DNA of 64,000 nucleotides from Mucor racemosus. Lineage: Eukaryota > Mucoromycota > Mucoromycetes > Mucorales > Mucoraceae. The notes under the pieces are model-generated. The model made no database searches. It worked only from the letters and a program-made list of their open reading frames with translations, and was not told the DNA's origin. Each line of letters starts with the position of its first letter. Positions within the stretch are counted from its first letter, which is position 1. Below, one piece after another: positions 59,320 through 64,000 of this stretch. The DNA lies in contig JAPEHQ010000015.1 of assembly GCA_027405735.1 (NCBI GenBank), forward strand, positions 62,001 through 126,000, in the 5' to 3' direction. The position numbers and the translations under genes are program-made.

Positions 59320-59680
59320 TAGTATATGGTTCATATTTTTGCCAATGTTCACTCTTCCAAAAAAAAAGCCGAACAATCTCCGGAAGCGACTATCTAATAA
59401 TATTTCCAAGCTTTAAATTTCTAGAAAAAATTACCGGACAGCCCGGACGCGGTTGTTTAACTATTCCAAGCAGCTATACTAAGATGCAGGTATCGAAATT
59501 TCATACAAAAATTAAGTTTCGACTGTATTGCTATTAACTACTCAAAGGTTTATTTTAAGTAAAACATAATAAATACAGCCTACAACATTATTAGCCTAAT
59601 AGCGGATTTAACTTGAAAAGTATAAAATGATATAACCGGACTCAAAAAAGTCGATAAGATCACCAATTTAAAGGATTTAT
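59320..59680. other. Spacer, no gene
   Basis: Short frames only (59304-59537 plus). Not found elsewhere in the window. Confidence 0.35.
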
Positions 59681-59902
59681 ATATAAAAACCACTGCGGCC
59701 GACCTGTGCTGTGCAAGATGATTTTGTTGTGCTCAGGTGGGCTGCACACTATGGCCTGATGAGTTGTTGCGCCCACTGAATAATGGCTAAAAAGATAACA
59801 AGATGCACATGGGTACAACAAAAGAAACTGCACACAAGCATAACGAAAAGCCTGTATGCGTCGAATTATAGATTCTGTCCGTGTGCATGACATTAATTCC
59901 AT

Positions 59903-60269
59903 GTAGGATTTCACAAACAACGCATCATATTACGGTTAACCGAGTTTGACTGCTTTAACGAGCCGTTTTTTATGCAAACTCGAATGAGGGTATTCGAATT
60001 TCTTCTTTTTTTTTTGTCAGCTAAACTCGAAAACAACAGGATTGAAAAAATACTTCAAGTTGTGAACCTGTCAAATATGCTATTATCAATTCATAATCCC
60101 ATATTAACTTGACAAGGTTGCTATTAACAGCCTCCTTAAGGCAAACCAATACTTGCTCCCACTCCGTTTTTTATCTGGGTTACAAAAAAACGGGCCGTTT
60201 TCCAACTCGAAACGAAGAATGGCCGTTTCCGTTAAAACTCGATTCAAACTCGAATCGAAGCCCATTCCT
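59903..60269. mobile_element. 367-bp hAT-like non-autonomous element
   Basis: Flanked by AATTCCAT on both sides (59895-59902 and 60270-60277). Copy P has no insert here (19258-19275). The right end, reversed, begins AGGAATGGGCTTCGATTCGA and the left end GTAGGATTTC. Internal mirrored tracts of actcgaa/cgagtt type resemble hAT termini. The 8-bp duplication supports hAT. The ends are not perfect inverted repeats. Confidence 0.6.
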
Positions 60270-60886
60270 AATTCCATATGTGCATAATAGTAGAATTGCC
60301 CAGAAGCATATCGTTATCTGTATCTGTGCATAATAATAAAATCTGACCATGAACATAATGAGCTGATAGTATGGGTACAAATTGGTTTGTACATGAGCAT
60401 CGTGCCGTTCTCAAAATTCCATTGCATTTTTTACTGGAATGGGTTTTTAAATTACATTTGCTTTTATTAATATAGATTATAGACAATACAATTGAATACG
60501 TTGTTGATGCAAAAAAGCAATACATGCAAGAGCCAATATATTTACGATTATCATCATTTGTAAATATTTTTATAACTATAATAATGTTTACAGCAACAAT
60601 GGTTTTTGCTCAAGCATAAACGTAAATAGCACTTACTGCTTAAATTTGTATGCAAGCAAAATCTAAAATTATAGATGTTACGATGTTACTTTATCACAAA
60701 TAAAGTTTAAACAAATTAACCTTCTTCTTTAAACTTCCTATTTTAATTTACAATTGTCAGCTATAAAAAGATTTGTTTTCAAGTAAAGCGTCGATGATAA
60801 CTATGGTTCTTAGGCAAGATTAGATTAATCTTTTTTTTATTTCTATATCATTTGAAATTTTATCACTTTCCTGGAACATTTCGTGG

Positions 60887-61702
60887 TGATATATCAGAAT
60901 TACAGCATTCGATATACAGAAGAGCTTTGACAAATCTAGCAGATCTTGTGCTGAACTAGGTAGTATTTCTCCACATAATAAATTAAAAGTCATCTCATTT
61001 GAAACCATGCCATGCAATTCAAATAAGAGATTATGAATATAAACCATAAATAACCAAGGATATTCTAATGTATCAAAGATACCAAGGGTATTCATAATGT
61101 GTTGTATTATAAATAAAAAAACTTAAAAATTTCATGCGAATCAAATAGAACAAGTAAGGGCTGTTCTGAACGCATGATTGACAACTGAGGTTGTCAAAAT
61201 CCAATTTAAGAGCCGCCCTGGATCAAGTAAATCAAGGACTCAACAACCCAACAATATATTCAAAATTGCGGAATAACTGAAAGTCGACAGAACAACTGCC
61301 AGATAAATATCAATAACCAAATAATATAAATAGAGAAGTAGAAATAGTATTTTATTGTAGATTATCCATAATTAAATAAAGAAGGATTTAAACAGTATCT
61401 CTTTTAAATCTTTTTTTATAAAATTTTACTCCTTTTTACTGCAGATCTTATCTATCCAGTAAATGGTTCCTGTCACCCAGGAACTAATAATGAAACATAA
61501 CTTATATATAGCAATATTACCACTGAGACATAACACGTTATATCCATACACATTAATAATAATATCTATTGTCATATCTAATGGATCTCTGTCTATTAGA
61601 TCTTATCACACAATTCTAATAACTATATAAACCCATATTTAATTCATTCTAATAAACGGTACTTTTTACGTTAATTTTAATTTACAAAGTCTCGATAAAT
61701 CA
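60887..61702 (+). mobile_element. Solo LTR family B, copy 2, containing LTR A
   Basis: TGATATATCAG to TCGATAAATCA with perfect duplication CGTGG (60882-60886 and 61703-61707). The empty site in copy P is cccacgaaatg (18304-18314, reverse). Interrupted by an LTR A at 60947. Confidence 0.9.
60947..61443 (+). mobile_element. Solo LTR family A, 497 bp, nested in LTR B
   Basis: TGTGCTGAACTAGG to TTTTTACTGCA, with perfect duplication GATCT (60942-60946 and 61444-61448). LTR B copy 1 has the uninterrupted tagcagatcttatcta at about 18767. This is the full-length reference for family A. Confidence 0.92.
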
Positions 61703-62149
61703 CGTGGGTTTGTAACCATATCTGGCTTTTTATTGAGTAGATATAAATATCATTGCCTTCGATTTGATCTGGTAATTAAGAAATATGTCCAACACTACAG
61801 TAGTAAATAATGCTATTTGATCTTAGAATGCAGTTAATTATAAATACAAATATCAGTCTCTTATATAATGACTGCTAGCTATATTAAGAACATTAGTCTC
61901 TTATGTTAGAATGCGTATTCAGATACAAGAAAAGAATAATACCAGCTTGATAATAGTCTGATATGCCTTTATCAAACGGTGAATATATCCTTGGAATATG
62001 AAAGCAAAAAGAGAGAAACAACACACATAGAAAAGGATTTGCAAGGATTTACATTATTTAGCGCAATTAAAACCCTGCTAAATTGCACATTTCAGCCAGT
62101 GTAAAAGCAGCATTATTACAGCGCATCAACCCATAAGCTAAACAAAATA

Positions 62150-62942
62150 GGCAATATCTGCTATCATAGAAACATAAAATTTTCTACTAGAAAAACTGTC
62201 TGTCATATCATACATTCATTAAAAAATTGCAAAAGATAGCCCGTAGAGCGACTTCATAATTGAGCATACAGCAGCACGATCGAGTCGGCTAAGTCTCTTA
62301 TACTATGGTACAGTATATACCTAAGCATTAAATGAAAATGCGTTTTTTTTATAACTTTTCGATTATTTAACCATGTACGGTCTGAAAATTCAGACTTTGT
62401 AGCGGACATTTTCGGGGCTCATTTTATCCTTACCAACACTCATGATTTTGATCAAAAAACAGAAAAATCAAATTTTGATACCAAAATCAACGTTTAAATA
62501 TACTACATTGTGAGAGAAAATTGTAGCCATAGCTAATACACATTTTATAAAAGCTTAATATTAAATGTTAAGTAATGAAACTTTGTACTTTTGGCCCAAA
62601 AACGGTTTTTTGATTAAAGGATTTTCATGTAATATTTTACAATAAAAAGGTCTGTTATTTTTTATTGAGCAAATAGAGCGCTAAATTCTGTATATGTGTA
62701 TATTTTTTGTTTTTATAATTGGTAGTATAATTCACTCTAGATTTGCAAAATCAGAAAAAAAAAATTAAAAAATGTCAAAATTGATGATCTATACAAGAAT
62801 AATTTTCTAAATTAATATTCCGCTTATAAGCCTTGTAAGTCTTAAAAATAAGAGACTTTATAATATTTGAAAACTTTTTCAAGAATTTACGATGCTGTAC
62901 CCACTTGATTCAAGCTTATTACTGTAAATCTTTATACATGTT
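62150..62942 (+). repeat. Dispersed block T, copy e
   Basis: Begins around ctatcatagaaacataaaat and runs through the intact core (TCTGAAAATTCAGA) to ttactgtaaatctttatacatg, where it is joined to LTR E instead of the dynein fragment. Confidence 0.83.
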
Positions 62943-62956
62943 TTTCCTATTGTTTA

Positions 62957-63484
62957 TGTCGTATATTTTCAGGTTTGATAAATTATACTTAAAAAAGAAT
63001 ACAATTAAAAGAGAATGAGTAATGAATTAGTTCTTCAACTGTATAATAAAAACAAGATATCGTTAATTTAGATATAAAAGTATGGCTTTTTTTTATATTG
63101 ATTTGACATTGAGATTCTGAGATGTAATTTAAGTCATTATTAAACCATTAGATCTGTTTGATAGTATTCTATAGATATAAATGGATCAATCATAATTTAA
63201 CCGTGCTTGCAGAGCTTGTGAGTTGCCTTGTTTCAATACTGCTTGTTGTTGGATGTTGGTTTGATAGCTACCTGATTGATTAACCGCTGGAATGAAATAA
63301 TAATATGGTGTTATAATTGAGGTCCAAGCATTCTTGGTAATTGCTGGATTAAAATTAGTACGCCAGGAGTTTCTTATATCCTATATCAAGACTTTGCACT
63401 TTAATACATGTTGTAGTCAATAGATTGTAAGAAATATTGATACTGTAGAAGGTGATAACGTATGGTACTTGGTGGAATACAACA
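62957..63484 (-). mobile_element. Solo LTR family E, uninterrupted 528-bp copy
   Basis: TGTCGTATATTTTC to GGAATACAACA. Reverse strand has atataaaaaaaagcc and a late AATAAA-like signal. Flanks do not show a duplication, suggesting recombination at its edges: block T on the left, R1 on the right. Confidence 0.8.
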
Positions 63485-63630
63485 CTGCTATCTATTTACA
63501 CCTACAAAGGTCAGTAAGCTCATCAGTTCTCAACGAATATGGATCCAAATGACCTGCCGTTGCAATGATAGGTGCTTATAGTGCTGATCCACAGCATTGC
63601 AAACGGCTTAGCCTCCCTGAGTTGCTGTGA
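63485..63630. repeat. Repeat R1, partial
   Basis: Matches 58550-58690 (tcagttctcaacgaatatgg, gttgcaatgataggtgctta) but lies after LTR E rather than before it. Confidence 0.65.
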
Positions 63631-64000
63631 AAATGGGAAAATGGAAATGAGTATTTTTTTAAGCTGTTTTGTATGTGCAGTAAATGACGAAGTTTGAAAT
63701 CTCAAAACGGCCATAAGAAATAATCTTGCCAAAATATTACACTTTTTATTAACAATACACCCAGAGGATGTATTTATATACTTTTCATTATAACTATTAC
63801 ACAGAATTACTATCTAAGAACATTACACCAATTTACTATGCTAAGACGCATGTGAATCAACTTTCAACCTGGGCACCTGTTGATTTACTATAATACCAAA
63901 TATTGACTGCGACCTTGAATGTGCGACCTAGGATATGATATTGACATGACAAAGTTATTTACTAAAATAAAAAAAATATAAAAATAAAAGCAATAGAAAT
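63631..64000. repeat. Repeat L, partial, to the window end
   Basis: 63740-63960 resembles 19785-20000 in reverse: attaacaatacacccagagg, attactatctaagaacatta, tgttgatttactataatacc. It looks like an LTR fragment whose end may lie past the window. Confidence 0.5.

Larger units (their letters stand above)
59681..62165 (-). repeat. Large repeat X/Y, copy Q, carrying three insertions
   Basis: Reverse complement of 17446-19470 once insertions in each are removed. Segments in Q are 59690-59902, 60270-60886 and 61708-62165. Continuous with block T at 62150-62942, as copy P is with copy b. Confidence 0.78.

Overview
The window is fungal DNA, very A+T rich, with spliceosomal introns mostly of 54 to 85 bp. 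Gene content and style point to a mucoralean or related Mucoromycota fungus: short introns, solo LTRs in high density, an SREBP-type bHLH regulator, and lineage-typical unknown families. No organelle, bacterial or viral gene was recognised. No rRNA, tRNA or CRISPR feature could be supported.

Layout. 1-10.3 kb is a compact gene block. It holds a secreted Q/N-rich protein with a double-psi beta-barrel domain, a secreted S28 serine carboxypeptidase, RPS15 (uS19), a decayed old-yellow-enzyme pseudogene, SRP14 and an FMP52/HTATIP2-like oxidoreductase. 10.6-21.6 kb is a transposon graveyard: dispersed blocks, long inverted arms and solo LTRs nested inside one another. 22.8-23.7 kb carries FCF1 (UTP24). 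24.7-26.0 kb is an element with long terminal inverted repeats. 27.6-29.0 kb is an AAAP-type amino-acid transporter. 30.2-31.3 kb ends in a relic of a TnpB/Fanzor-type zinc ribbon. 36.0-37.9 kb is a broken copy of an unknown family with a PD-(D/E)XK-like motif. 38.7-42.3 kb is a full SREBP/Sre1 homologue. 43-47 kb is again repeats. 48.1-52.1 kb has a small unknown ORF, a SAAL1-like armadillo protein and a VPS9-domain Rab5 exchange factor with one in-frame stop. 53-64 kb is a second nested repeat region.

Most host genes are unrelated housekeeping functions: ribosome (RPS15, FCF1), protein targeting (SRP14), endosomal traffic (VPS9), vacuolar or plasma-membrane amino-acid transport, sterol/oxygen sensing (SREBP). 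They do not form a pathway. The most informative part is the repeat region. Empty-site copies inside the same window give exact ends and target-site duplications for many insertions. At 54.1-58.0 kb a CACTA-type DNA element sits inside a solo LTR, inside a second solo LTR, inside a repeat that has captured part of a dynein intermediate-chain gene. No gag, pol or transposase gene is recognisable, so the mobile elements seen are solo LTRs, non-autonomous elements or relics.

Splice sites were placed by eye from GT-AG borders, reading-frame continuity and family alignment from memory. No database search was run.
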